From: Paenibacillus piri | GTDB lineage: Bacteria; Bacillota; Bacilli; Paenibacillales; NBRC-103111 | Length of the DNA stretch: 64,000 bases | Direction: 5' to 3' | NCBI RefSeq assembly: GCF_004354045.1 | Contig: NZ_SMRT01000010.1 | Span: 63,113-127,112 of the forward strand | Shown here: piece after piece, positions 18,001 through 24,421 of the stretch | How the letters are laid out: every line of letters starts with the position of its first letter | Numbering within the stretch: position 1 is the first letter of the stretch | Made by a program: the position numbers and the translations under genes | Notes under the pieces: generated by a model | Told to the model about the DNA's origin: nothing | Databases searched by the model: none | Seen by the model: the letters and a program-made list of their open reading frames with translations, nothing else

Positions 18001-20814
18001 ATTGTCCACGCTGCCGAACAAATAATTGACCTTAAGGCCTGTCGAAGCAAGCTTCGTCTTGCGGTACATACCGAAGTTTACGCCATCAAGACGTCCCTGC
18101 TTGGTCTTCATGTTCAGATCGAAGCTAAGATCGGTATCGGGCAAGCTGCCCGTGCCCTGAACGCCGATATATGGAATGCGGCTATCCACGACAAATTTGG
18201 TGTCGCTTGCGTTAAACGGCCCCATCTTGAATTTGTTGTTCATCGTATATGTGCCGGTCAGATCAAAGCGGTTATTGCGAAATTTCAGCTCTTCAATCGG
18301 TACGGAGCTTGAAATCTTTTGATTTCCTAACTGCAAGCCGACCTCAAGGTCGCCGGTCAGACGCAAGCCGTCCTTGGCAAAAACAAGCGAGCTCGCCTTG
18401 ACCGGTATGCCGATATTCATATAATCGGTCGCTTCGCTGCTGTTCAAGGCGATGGAGAAGTTGTCCGACGAGATCGTGAAAGGCCCATCCTGAATCGTGT
18501 AGGACACATTCGTTCCGAGCTCCCCCCCGCCGTTCATATATAGACGGCCCTCTCCGCTAATCGTGGTCTTGCCTGTAGCCTTGTCCTTTTCCTTGTCCAC
18601 GACAAGACGGCTGCCCTTGAACATGACCGAATCGTTGATCGCCACGGGTTCGGACGTATCGTTAAGCACGAATACATTCGGCTCCGACGGGTCTTCCGTA
18701 AAAGGCCCTTGCAGCACCAAGCTGTTTACTTCGTTGCTTGCGGACGTGCTCGGCACTTCCACACGGGCGAAGTTGCGCGGCTTGTAGAAGTCTAGCGCCG
18801 TCAACAACAGCCCTTCCGCATATACATAAGGGTTATAATAGGCATGCTCCAGATGTATATCATATTTGCCCGGCGGCAATTCCTCTTTCCATGTCAGCTC
18901 CAACTGACGATCGTTTAAAATATTGTAAGTCAGCGGATATTGCGTGCCGTTCTGGCCCTGCAGGAAGTAATGAATGCCCTCCAATGGCTTGCGCAGCAAA
19001 TTGGTGACGCCTGTGCCGACAGCAACCAGCCGCTTCTTGTCCTTTACGTGCAGAGCCGATGCGCCGACCCGATCGTACTTGACATCCGGAGGCGTCATGT
19101 TCGGATCGTCCTTCATCGCGAAGCTCTTGATTTCGGTATAGCTGGTGCCGATCTCATTGACGGCGTAACCCCGGTATTCGTAGTCCTGCTGCCAGGTCAG
19201 ACCTGTTATGGTGACGGTAAAAGAGCCTGTTCCTTGCGAGTTGTCAGGCACCTTGGTCCAGGGGCTGTCCCCTGTCTTGCGGTACTCCACTCCCCGCGAA
19301 GTGACGGTTCTTGTGCCATCGTCATAAACATTCGCGATGACACTGACGGTATCGTTCGTATGCTGCGGGTCATAATTGATCACCGGTTCCACATCGAACT
19401 TGACGCCCGGTGCCGTCGGCGGCGTATAGCCGAAGATCCAGGTTTCGTTCACATTGCCTGCGGGCATATTGCCGACTACGGAGCCGAAAGGCTTGTCCAT
19501 AATACTAATCTGGCTGCGGTCTCCGCCAAATATGACGAAATTTTTGCCGTCAAACGCCATGCTCGCATAGCTGAGCGGAAAAGGCAGCTTATGCGGTACC
19601 GTTTGGACCTGATATACTTTGCCCGAGGCATCAGTATCGCTTTGATAGACCGTTTCCATGGATACTGTGCGCGGATAGGTTTCCCATGCACTGCCTGTCC
19701 AGCCGTATGCCAAGTGGTTTGCCATTAGCGGATACGTGGTCGAAGGCAATTTCAGGCCCTTCACCAATACGGCATTAAACATGTGGACATAGTCCCTTTC
19801 CCCGCTAAAGAATACAACGCGGCGTCCGTCATAAGCCATAGCCTGGCCCCAACGGCCGTAAGATTCCGGGCCATTGACCAGGCTCCATGTCCCGGCAGCG
19901 CGGTCCCACTTCCACAACAGCGGCGAGCCGTCGTCGTGAGTGATCGACTTGGTCTCATGAGTACCGGTGCTCTCATAGGTCGCAGTGATCGGCCCCGTAT
20001 CGCCGCCATACAGCACAGCCGTGTGGCCGTCATAGGCCATTTGGCCGCCGTAGGCAGCGTCCGGAGACTCGTCGGGATGCGCTTCCGTCCATGCCGTTCC
20101 ATTCCAAAGCCACGTATCCCCGAGCGGTGTCTTGGAGCTTCCGCCGCCCGTATAACCGCCAAACAATACTAACTGCTCCCCGTCATAGGCAAGCATTGCT
20201 CCACCGCGGGCCGAAGGGGCAGGTCCGCTTACTTGCTCCCACTTTTCATTCATGCCGTCCCACAGCCACGTATCGCCAAGCACGCCTGACTGGCCTTCGC
20301 CGCCAAACAGAAGCACTTTTTTGCTGGCGGGATCATAAGCCATTACCGCGCCTTTACGCGGAGAAGGCTTGGAAGAAAGATGCTGCATTTCCTGCCAGGT
20401 TTTCTCCCTGCCATCCCAAATGAACGTGTCATTTAATAGAGCGGTATTGCCTTGGCCGCCGAACATAACCACATTGCCTGCTTTCTCATCGTGAGTCATC
20501 GCCGCGGCATGTCTGGCAGGGATAGCGAAATTAGTCTCCACTTTCTCCCATACATAATCCGTTATTTTACTGCTGATCGATTGGGATGCAATCGTTTGGG
20601 GTGCAATCGATTGTCGCGCAATGGGTTGCGCCATCGGCGTAACGACAGTATATGTATTTGACTGCACCGTGCCGGCTCCGCTTCCGTATGTTTGTTCCGT
20701 TACTGTACCCTTTGCCTGAACCGCACTCGGTCCCCCATGCAAGAGAGGCGCGCACTGCAGCAGCAGCGCAGCGATCAATAGCTTGGTCAGTCCGACCTTC
20801 CACCGTTTTCGCAC
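12082..20814 (-). CDS. Giant SLH surface protein with kelch, FN3 and cadherin-like domains
   Basis: A 2910-residue secreted protein. The start is GTG 20814, preceded by GGAGGG with 8 nt spacing; signal peptide about 1-35 (LLIAALLLQCAPLLHG). Residues ~60-470 carry kelch-type repeats (VMFGGQGNTALLNDTFIWDG, LLFGGEGQSGVLGDTWLW), a beta-propeller. A fibronectin-III-like unit follows (~480-570), then a long beta-rich region without recognisable motifs (~600-1700), another FN3 unit (~1730-1830), and three cadherin-like beta-sandwich units (~2140-2440). The C-terminus (~2700-2910) has three SLH domains (GYPDGTFRPSQAITRAEL, GDNNGLFRPEDAVTRGEL, GYPDGTFQPENRLNRAEA). No catalytic motif was seen. The frame is intact over 8.7 kb, which argues for selection. 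Likely a cell-surface scaffold or polysaccharide-binding protein. Confidence 0.9.
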   Translation of the reverse strand: MRKRWKVGLTKLLIAALLLQCAPLLHGGPSAVQAKGTVTEQTYGSGAGTVQSNTYTVVTPMAQPIARQSIAPQTIASQSISSKITDYVWEKVETNFAIPARHAAAMTHDEKAGNVVMFGGQGNTALLNDTFIWDGREKTWQEMQHLSSKPSPRKGAVMAYDPASKKVLLFGGEGQSGVLGDTWLWDGMNEKWEQVSGPAPSARGGAMLAYDGEQLVLFGGYTGGGSSKTPLGDTWLWNGTAWTEAHPDESPDAAYGGQMAYDGHTAVLYGGDTGPITATYESTGTHETKSITHDDGSPLLWKWDRAAGTWSLVNGPESYGRWGQAMAYDGRRVVFFSGERDYVHMFNAVLVKGLKLPSTTYPLMANHLAYGWTGSAWETYPRTVSMETVYQSDTDASGKVYQVQTVPHKLPFPLSYASMAFDGKNFVIFGGDRSQISIMDKPFGSVVGNMPAGNVNETWIFGYTPPTAPGVKFDVEPVINYDPQHTNDTVSVIANVYDDGTRTVTSRGVEYRKTGDSPWTKVPDNSQGTGSFTVTITGLTWQQDYEYRGYAVNEIGTSYTEIKSFAMKDDPNMTPPDVKYDRVGASALHVKDKKRLVAVGTGVTNLLRKPLEGIHYFLQGQNGTQYPLTYNILNDRQLELTWKEELPPGKYDIHLEHAYYNPYVYAEGLLLTALDFYKPRNFARVEVPSTSASNEVNSLVLQGPFTEDPSEPNVFVLNDTSEPVAINDSVMFKGSRLVVDKEKDKATGKTTISGEGRLYMNGGGELGTNVSYTIQDGPFTISSDNFSIALNSSEATDYMNIGIPVKASSLVFAKDGLRLTGDLEVGLQLGNQKISSSVPIEELKFRNNRFDLTGTYTMNNKFKMGPFNASDTKFVVDSRIPYIGVQGTGSLPDTDLSFDLNMKTKQGRLDGVNFGMYRKTKLASTGLKVNYLFGSVDNLAEKTQVPQKFGVTGSVLDVIVPELKHPQANYKFNLIGTDSINMDISNYGFSASGIEYYYWLPVNNMNMQTVVNPTTAGIQGFSSPGFASKGEINLYDMVKGAIATYSFNKKGFNGAIKGTVYVPKGIPRIGGATVKNVAMSVNETGIYGSFKHNGIGANVKYTFNNNTILFEVEAEPPKKSWWEKGLDFVNNISDFMDAAEPWLDLAEELFLMKPDSRKLVNIASADTMKRVFDLTPVSLSFQPEANVQTDVKARIVDGQLTALDRTPLMTTETNASSGQLTAGFAVERSYNALITLTGDQRGAVLTAPVASGQKTGEVVQPETFYDAASDTTFMRVPLYSGNWKLATNGSSRIRVYELLFASQSLTPGALAALWVQATERTVTSLTKVERGAYVLKVGASQGEVIVYKPDGRPYGLQTAQNQPDWNAYRDTNGNLYAKLDAVEAGTWIVSAGASPTAALNIVPSQTTIGDVVQWVQAQAYPTVFPMSPTDNGQAIVEIYGADAQTKLYAPSGELYTLQLNPNQPGMNAIYDEAQQKLTILLNEADLNGQWKAVGSGFTSVVAYKSSKKFKSIKPLLMEGRFSKYFELPENGNYMLAVSGGDANTVITAPDGSPYTLNFDAPNGNAYVQPAADRMPSASAGGDPLQQTQIDTPSPAQDGKDMLYVSLLDAPAGKWKIQNAKKIDLQIQKLIPLPAIKASVSPVSGAENRIQATWSMENAAPDAEVTIMLTDSADQSIGEAIAEGQPASGSATIDIPASTMPGTYYLSVAGASAGKAPVYSIAEGTVEVTAPYTLHAPERLEAVSTGNGEVSLRFASIPGSVTAYRVWVGGGASGQAAAPIMDFTPQPGEWQYAAVSGLSAGASYTFAASAIGQEQGRIVLSPRSASMTSELPVPQPAVLTVSLDAGSRAVSERTYTALDGNEETLLLTAAEQAFLKVTANQSATLALSVNGQRLGSQQVPAGGTYAFALHDLLNVSVLKEREYSLLIEAVNERGDRSMAYRKLFVDRTGPMLIVSGGNDAQGKPIALNGTITNDSKIYLTGQTDAGAKLVINGINVPLDDNGRFVYYAPLDWATQADRNQLKITASDGIGNKTEYGFEVLRDGAGTTSAYPGDLAALTTGNAKMNTPYVFGTTSYQALANSDKVRVYAVPMVASSAVTVDGQALSEGGYADVEVPAAGRTVQIRVHPDNAADKLYTLKIDGSLSSVAVLQTLKLNNATASQTGEEIAAPAFTGTEQSYTVYVGNSVDSVTLTPGALKTGSGIKVKGQAVQNGQASQSIQLQVGENQIPVAVTSPDSTETRSYQVAVWREASSNARLQQLGLAADGAELVSAFDPATLNYQAFVPYATEAFTLLPVAEQSDATIRIDGRAVTNGSALSIPFTKDKQTFAIEVSAQDGSTVLTYTVSLLRKQPSPAQPPLLASLQVDTILDSAFNPYKLKYGTTQTTTSSKTTVTAIANDPQAAVTVGGVSIKGGGSFMPDLDVGDNTVIVRVESANLTASQTYSVDVKRVRPGSKKPETGNVRQTTISGSSGGWTDQTSIVRSVAEGGRIIDTVQLDAEKVRAILEKAVQNKDSVARIYVTDVPDAPADERIVSLSADSVSLLADGGMSLQIVMPDAQITLPAASLQQLGKDGKDAYFRVVPIRDNAERSEVASRVQAAELVRNAAGGQSVAVIGQPLKIETNYSGYTTEVMFPLNNLTLPENEAAAKQILSELAVYIEHSDGDKALSQGEIRYDAEGKLAGIAIQIDKFSTFTVIQKHGADVLKVLEPYLSGYPDGTFRPSQAITRAELAMILDRIGVRSSASETASSQAASFPDAAAGHWAAEAIARVQRSGLMLGDNNGLFRPEDAVTRGELASIVARLLSAAVTGQALTGGGEYSDAQGHWASEAIKQASQAGILEGYPDGTFQPENRLNRAEAVKVLNRLFERPAAAVKSPSWPDVPQDHWAIREIESASGTVKLLPDGSVYVVPNH

Positions 20815-21144
20815 TTAAGTTTCCCTCCATTTGTACTACACTTGTCGAAAAGCGTTAATAGAAAAACAATCATTTTATCCCCTGCATGCAAGCAGACGAA
20901 AATACTGCATAATTTGACACTCCCGCCCTCTCTTTTGTCTAATTTTATAGAATCCGCAGGTTTAAAATGATTATAATCGTCTGCAATAAACAGATTATAA
21001 ACAAACAAGGGGAAGCCCCTTCAAAATGAAGATCCGTTAAAGCGGCTGGTGCGTACATGACGGCCCCGGCCAAAAGCTTTTTCATATCAGATCGACCCGC
21101 TCATATCGTGCTCACCCAGGCATTTTTTGCCGGGCATTTTTTGC
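20815..21144. other. Divergent intergenic region upstream of giant SLH gene
   Basis: Gene-free. It contains two ATTATA/TATAAT elements (20970-20975 and 20994-20999), the first within the palindrome GATTATAATC (20969-20978), which may belong to the minus-strand promoter of the 2910-residue gene, though no -35 box at good spacing was found. A short AAGGGG-AAG-CCCCTT hairpin lies near 21007-21021. Confidence 0.35.
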
Positions 21145-21173
21145 TTGACGATTTTTTATTATGATGGTACGAT
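21145..21173 (+). promoter_or_regulatory. SigA-type promoter of organosulfur operon
   Basis: TTGACG (21145-21150) and TACGAT (21168-21173) are separated by exactly 17 bp. Transcription should start near 21180, leaving an untranslated leader of about 425 nt before the first monooxygenase gene. Confidence 0.65.
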
Positions 21174-21260
21174 CTTTATAACAACTAAACATACTTGTTT
21201 ACTTGGTTTTAATTGCTAATTTAACTTTAACCTTTTGTTTTCCGCTTTATTGTTTGCCGT

Positions 21261-21320
21261 CGACCGGGTAACCGGAGACTTTCGATCCAGCACTTTACGG
21301 TCGGAGTCTCTTTTTTTATT
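21261..21320 (+). terminator. Leader hairpin 1: terminator with competing stem
   Basis: GAGACT (21275-21280) pairs with AGTCTC (21305-21310) and is followed by TTTTTTTATTTTT, an intrinsic terminator. Just upstream CCGG-GTAA-CCGG (21264-21275) can form a GNRA-capped hairpin. CGACCG (21261-21266) is perfectly complementary to CGGTCG (21298-21303) and this pairing would exclude the GNRA hairpin and disturb the terminator. No plus-strand gene lies upstream that needs a terminator, so it is part of the leader. It matches no riboswitch consensus that I know. Confidence 0.6.
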
Positions 21321-21347
21321 TTTCAAAATGTAAAGGAGCGTCATCCC

Positions 21348-21392
21348 GTGTCAAAATGCAGGTGGAGTTGTTGTCGCCGCTCCGATCAATAA
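21348..21392 (+). CDS. Cysteine-rich 14-residue leader peptide
   Basis: AAAGGAG (21332-21338) is followed after 9 nt by GTG 21348 and a 14-codon frame ending TAA 21390-21392, encoding MSKCRWSCCRRSDQ (GTG read as Met) with Cys at 4, 8 and 9. It sits in the leader of an operon that appears to release sulfur from organic compounds. The CCGATCAA at its 3' end (21382-21389) is perfectly complementary to TTGATCGG (21403-21410), and ATCGGC within the latter can instead pair with GCCGAT (21478-21483). This is the layout of translation-coupled attenuation, with ribosome stalling at Cys codons as the sensor. Cysteine-codon leader peptides regulating sulfur operons are known in actinobacteria; here it is inference. 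Confidence 0.5.
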   Translation: MSKCRWSCCRRSDQ

Positions 21393-21503
21393 AGTCTCGC
21401 AGTTGATCGGCGAAATCGCTTATCGGCAGCCGCTCCGTACAGCAGCAGCCTTATAACCGTTCTCTTACGTTTGCCATGCCGATTGGATCACCAAAGGCTC
21501 CCT

Positions 21504-21549
21504 TATTGTCATCGACCCATGCGTCCGGACAATAGGCGGGGTCTTTTTT
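21504..21549 (+). terminator. Leader hairpin 2: attenuator-like terminator
   Basis: GACCC (21514-21518) pairs with GGGTC (21539-21543), followed by TTTTTT (21544-21549). TATTGTC (21504-21510) is perfectly complementary to GACAATA (21528-21534), a pairing that traps the terminator's 5' arm in its loop and so can compete with it. It lies about 120 nt after the leader peptide stop and about 55 nt before the first structural gene. Confidence 0.5.
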
Positions 21550-21604
21550 AATACTTTTGCATGAGACCAACCAGTCCAGGTTTTCCTGAAAGGAGCGCAT
21601 TGCC

Positions 21605-22960
21605 ATGAGCAAGCAAGCTAGACACATGCATTTAGGCGCGTTTTTATTCGGAGTCGGCCATCATGTTTCCGCATGGCGCTACCCGGATACGGAGGCAGCC
21701 GGTATTTTGGATCCTTCGTTTTACGAGCGTTTTGCCCAAACTGCGGAACGCGGCAAATTCGATATGCTGTTTTTGGCCGATTCCCTCGCCTTGCTCGGCC
21801 GTTCTCCCGCGCATACGGTTTCCGTCCGTCCGGAGCCTATAACCCTGTTATCCTATCTGGCCGGAGTGACGAGCCGGATCGGGCTCGCCGCCACCGTGTC
21901 GACAACCTACCACGAGCCGTATAACCTGGCGCGGGAATTCGCCACGCTGGATCATTTAAGCGGCGGCCGCGCCGCCTGGAACGTGGTGACATCCAGCCGG
22001 AACGAAGAAGCCGCCAACTTCAGCCAGGAGCGGCATCCCGAGCATGCGGTTCGCTATGCCCGCGCCAAGGAATTTATCAAAGCCGCCGCTGCCTTATGGG
22101 ACAGCTGGGAGGATGACGCCATCATTGCGGACCGGGCTTCCGGCCAGTTCGCGCATCCGGATAAGGTGCACCGGATCGACCATCAGGGCAGCTTTTTCAA
22201 AATCCGCGGACCGCTGAACGCTCCGAGACCGCCTCAAGGCCGCCCGGTCATCATTCAGGCGGGCGCCTCCGAAGCGGGCCGGCTGTTGGCAGCGGAAACG
22301 GCCGAGGTCGTCTTCACCGCATGGCAGACGATTGAGGAAGCCCAGTTGTTTTACGGCAATGTCAAGTCGCTGCTGGCTCGGTTCGGCCGAACTCCAGACC
22401 AATTAAAAATCATGCCGGGCATCTTTCCCGTCATCGGCACATCGGAGGCCGAAGCCCGGGAGAAGGAACAGGCGCTGCAGCAGCTCGTGCTGCCGGAGGT
22501 CGGTCTGTCGATGCTGTCGGGATCACTGAATGTCGATCTCAGCGGCTATCCGCTCGACGGCCCGCTGCCCGAGCTGCCCGAGCTGGAAGCCGTAAACGGC
22601 GGCAAAAGCCGGTTTCAGCTTGTAGCGGACATGGCCAGGCGGGACGGACTGACCATCCGGCAGTTGATCTACCGCGTGACGGGGGCGCGTGGACACCGCA
22701 CGATCCACGGCACCCCCGTGCAAATCGCCGATCAGCTGGAAGCCTGGTTCACGCAGGCAGCCTGCGACGGCTTTAATATTATGCCGCCTTATTTGCCGGG
22801 AGGCTTGGATGAATTCGTCGATCAGGTCATCCCGGAGCTGCAAAACCGCGGACTGTTCCGTACGGAATACAACGGCACTACGCTTCGCGAACACCTTGGG
22901 CTGCATCGACCGACCAGCCGGTTCAGCCGAACGTCCGAAGCTTCCTCCGCCTCCCTGTGA
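21605..22960 (+). CDS. FMN-dependent monooxygenase, NtaA/SnaA/DszA family
   Basis: Luciferase-like (LLM class) flavin monooxygenase of 451 residues; AAAGGAG precedes ATG 21605. Typical family text: MHLGAFLFGVGHHVSAWRYP at the N-terminus, FAQTAERGKFDMLFLADSLA, DHLSGGRAAWNVVTS, and FNIMPPYLPGGLDEFVDQVI near the C-terminus. These enzymes use reduced FMN and O2 to oxidise small molecules such as nitrilotriacetate, dibenzothiophene sulfone or alkanesulfonates. With an SsuA-like binding protein in the same operon, an organosulfur substrate is favoured. The next gene encodes a close paralogue, so the two may be isoenzymes or act on different substrates. No flavin reductase gene is visible nearby. 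Confidence 0.9.
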   Translation: MSKQARHMHLGAFLFGVGHHVSAWRYPDTEAAGILDPSFYERFAQTAERGKFDMLFLADSLALLGRSPAHTVSVRPEPITLLSYLAGVTSRIGLAATVSTTYHEPYNLAREFATLDHLSGGRAAWNVVTSSRNEEAANFSQERHPEHAVRYARAKEFIKAAAALWDSWEDDAIIADRASGQFAHPDKVHRIDHQGSFFKIRGPLNAPRPPQGRPVIIQAGASEAGRLLAAETAEVVFTAWQTIEEAQLFYGNVKSLLARFGRTPDQLKIMPGIFPVIGTSEAEAREKEQALQQLVLPEVGLSMLSGSLNVDLSGYPLDGPLPELPELEAVNGGKSRFQLVADMARRDGLTIRQLIYRVTGARGHRTIHGTPVQIADQLEAWFTQAACDGFNIMPPYLPGGLDEFVDQVIPELQNRGLFRTEYNGTTLREHLGLHRPTSRFSRTSEASSASL

Positions 22961-23017
22961 GAGCATGTTTCTTTTGCTGTACTTTGCCAATAAACCAATG
23001 AGGAGCGCGATCGAACG

Positions 23018-24376
23018 ATGGCACATACACAACGGCAGCTCCACCTCGGAGCTTTTGTTTACGGCGTAGGCCACCATATTGCCGCCTGGCGGTACCCGGA
23101 GACGAACACGCAGGGATTGTTTACCTTCGACTTTTACAAACGGTTCGCGCAGACGGCCGAGCGCGGTAAATTCGATATGATTTTTATCGAGGATATTCCC
23201 GCCCTGCCCGAGCATCTCGAAACCTCCGTGCAATATACCGTTCCGGTTCGGGCGGAGCCGCTTACTCTGCTGTCCGGCCTTGCTTCGGTCACCTCGCGGA
23301 TCGGATTGGCGGGCACCGTCTCGACCACATACAGCGAACCTTACCATGTCGCGAGGAAGTTCGCTTCCCTGGATCATTTAAGCCGCGGCCGCGCCGCCTG
23401 GAACGCCGTCACCACCAGCATGGAAATTACAAGCCAAAATTTCGGCCAGGACCATCATCTCGATCATTCCGTTCGTTACGAGCGCGCCGAGGAATTCGTC
23501 GAGGTCGTCACCTCGCTGTGGGACAGCTGGGAAGAAGACGCGCTGCACATCGACAAAGCGTCCGGTTTGTTCGCGGATGCCGACAAGGTTCATGCCATTG
23601 ACCATCGCGGCCGCTTCTTCAACGTGAAAGGCCCGCTGTCCGTGCCGCGAACGCCGCAAGGACGCCCCGTGCTCGTTCAGGCAGGCTCCTCCGATACCGG
23701 GCAAAATTTTGCCGCCAAAACCGCGGAGGTCGTTTTCACCGCCTGGCAAACCTTGGAGGAAGCGCAAGCGTTCTACGACAGCCTGAAAGGAAGGATGGAA
23801 CGATACGGCCGCAGCCGCGATCAGTTAAAAATATTGCCGGGCGTGCTGCCGGTGATCGGTTCGAGGGAACGCGAAGCCAAGGAAAAGGAAGCGCAGCTGC
23901 AGGAGCTGGTGCTGCCGGAGGTCGGCTTATCCATGGTATCCAGAACGCTGCGCATCGACCTGTCGGCTTACCCGCTTGACGGGCCGGTGCCGGATCTGCC
24001 TGACGCTGCGGAAATCAACGGCGGCAAGAGCCGGTACCAGCTTCTGGTCGATATGGCCCGCCGCGAGCAGCTGACCATTCGGCAGCTGGTAGCCAGAGTA
24101 ACGGGGGCCCGGGGGCATAAAACGATCTCGGGTACGCCGGAGCAAATCGCCGGTCATCTGGAGAGCTGGTTCGTTAACGGAGGCTGCGACGGCTTTAACA
24201 TCATGCCGCCTTACCTGCCCGGAGGGCTGGACGAATTCGTCGAGCAGGTCATCCCGATTTTGCAAGCAAGGGGTCTGTACCGGACCGAATACAGCGGGAC
24301 CACGCTCCGGGAGCATCTGGGGCTTTCCGTTCCGGACAATAAATTTCTATTGAAGGCCCGTCATCAGCACGCCTGA
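23018..24376 (+). CDS. FMN-dependent monooxygenase, NtaA/SnaA/DszA family, paralogue
   Basis: Second LLM-class monooxygenase, 452 residues, ATG 23018 after TGAGGAGCG. It matches the 21605-22960 product along its entire length (LHLGAFVYGVGHHIAAWRYP, ERGKFDMIFIEDIPALPE, DHLSRGRAAWNAVTTS, FNIMPPYLPGGLDEFVEQVI), so the pair arose by tandem duplication. The gap between them is 57 nt. The best conserved parts are the flavin-binding barrel segments and the C-terminal PPYLPGGLDEF block; the loop around residue 60-75 (ADSLALLGRSPAHTV versus EDIPALPEHLETSVQ) differs most, which may change substrate choice. Co-transcribed with the SsuA-like lipoprotein gene downstream. Confidence 0.9.
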   Translation: MAHTQRQLHLGAFVYGVGHHIAAWRYPETNTQGLFTFDFYKRFAQTAERGKFDMIFIEDIPALPEHLETSVQYTVPVRAEPLTLLSGLASVTSRIGLAGTVSTTYSEPYHVARKFASLDHLSRGRAAWNAVTTSMEITSQNFGQDHHLDHSVRYERAEEFVEVVTSLWDSWEEDALHIDKASGLFADADKVHAIDHRGRFFNVKGPLSVPRTPQGRPVLVQAGSSDTGQNFAAKTAEVVFTAWQTLEEAQAFYDSLKGRMERYGRSRDQLKILPGVLPVIGSREREAKEKEAQLQELVLPEVGLSMVSRTLRIDLSAYPLDGPVPDLPDAAEINGGKSRYQLLVDMARREQLTIRQLVARVTGARGHKTISGTPEQIAGHLESWFVNGGCDGFNIMPPYLPGGLDEFVEQVIPILQARGLYRTEYSGTTLREHLGLSVPDNKFLLKARHQHA

Positions 24377-24421
24377 ACAATGCCGGTCTATCATTTATAT
24401 CAATCCAGGAGGGTTACATTC

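Noticed and set aside
21352..21460. Possible flavin reductase relic (NAGGVVVAAPINKVSQL) in the leader
   Set aside because: Similarity to SsuE is confined to a few residues, no further block follows, and the overlapping Cys-rich ORF has the ribosome binding site.
21174..21604. SAM, T-box or guanidine riboswitch in the sulfur operon leader
   Set aside because: No T-box AGGGUGGNACCGCG, no SAM-I core and no guanidine ACGR elements were found; the structure matches none of these by eye.
22094..22402. Antisense frames within the monooxygenase genes (also 22523-23377 and 23927-24316)
   Set aside because: Shadow frames of GC-rich coding sequence; no start signals, and the sense strand has full-length family members.
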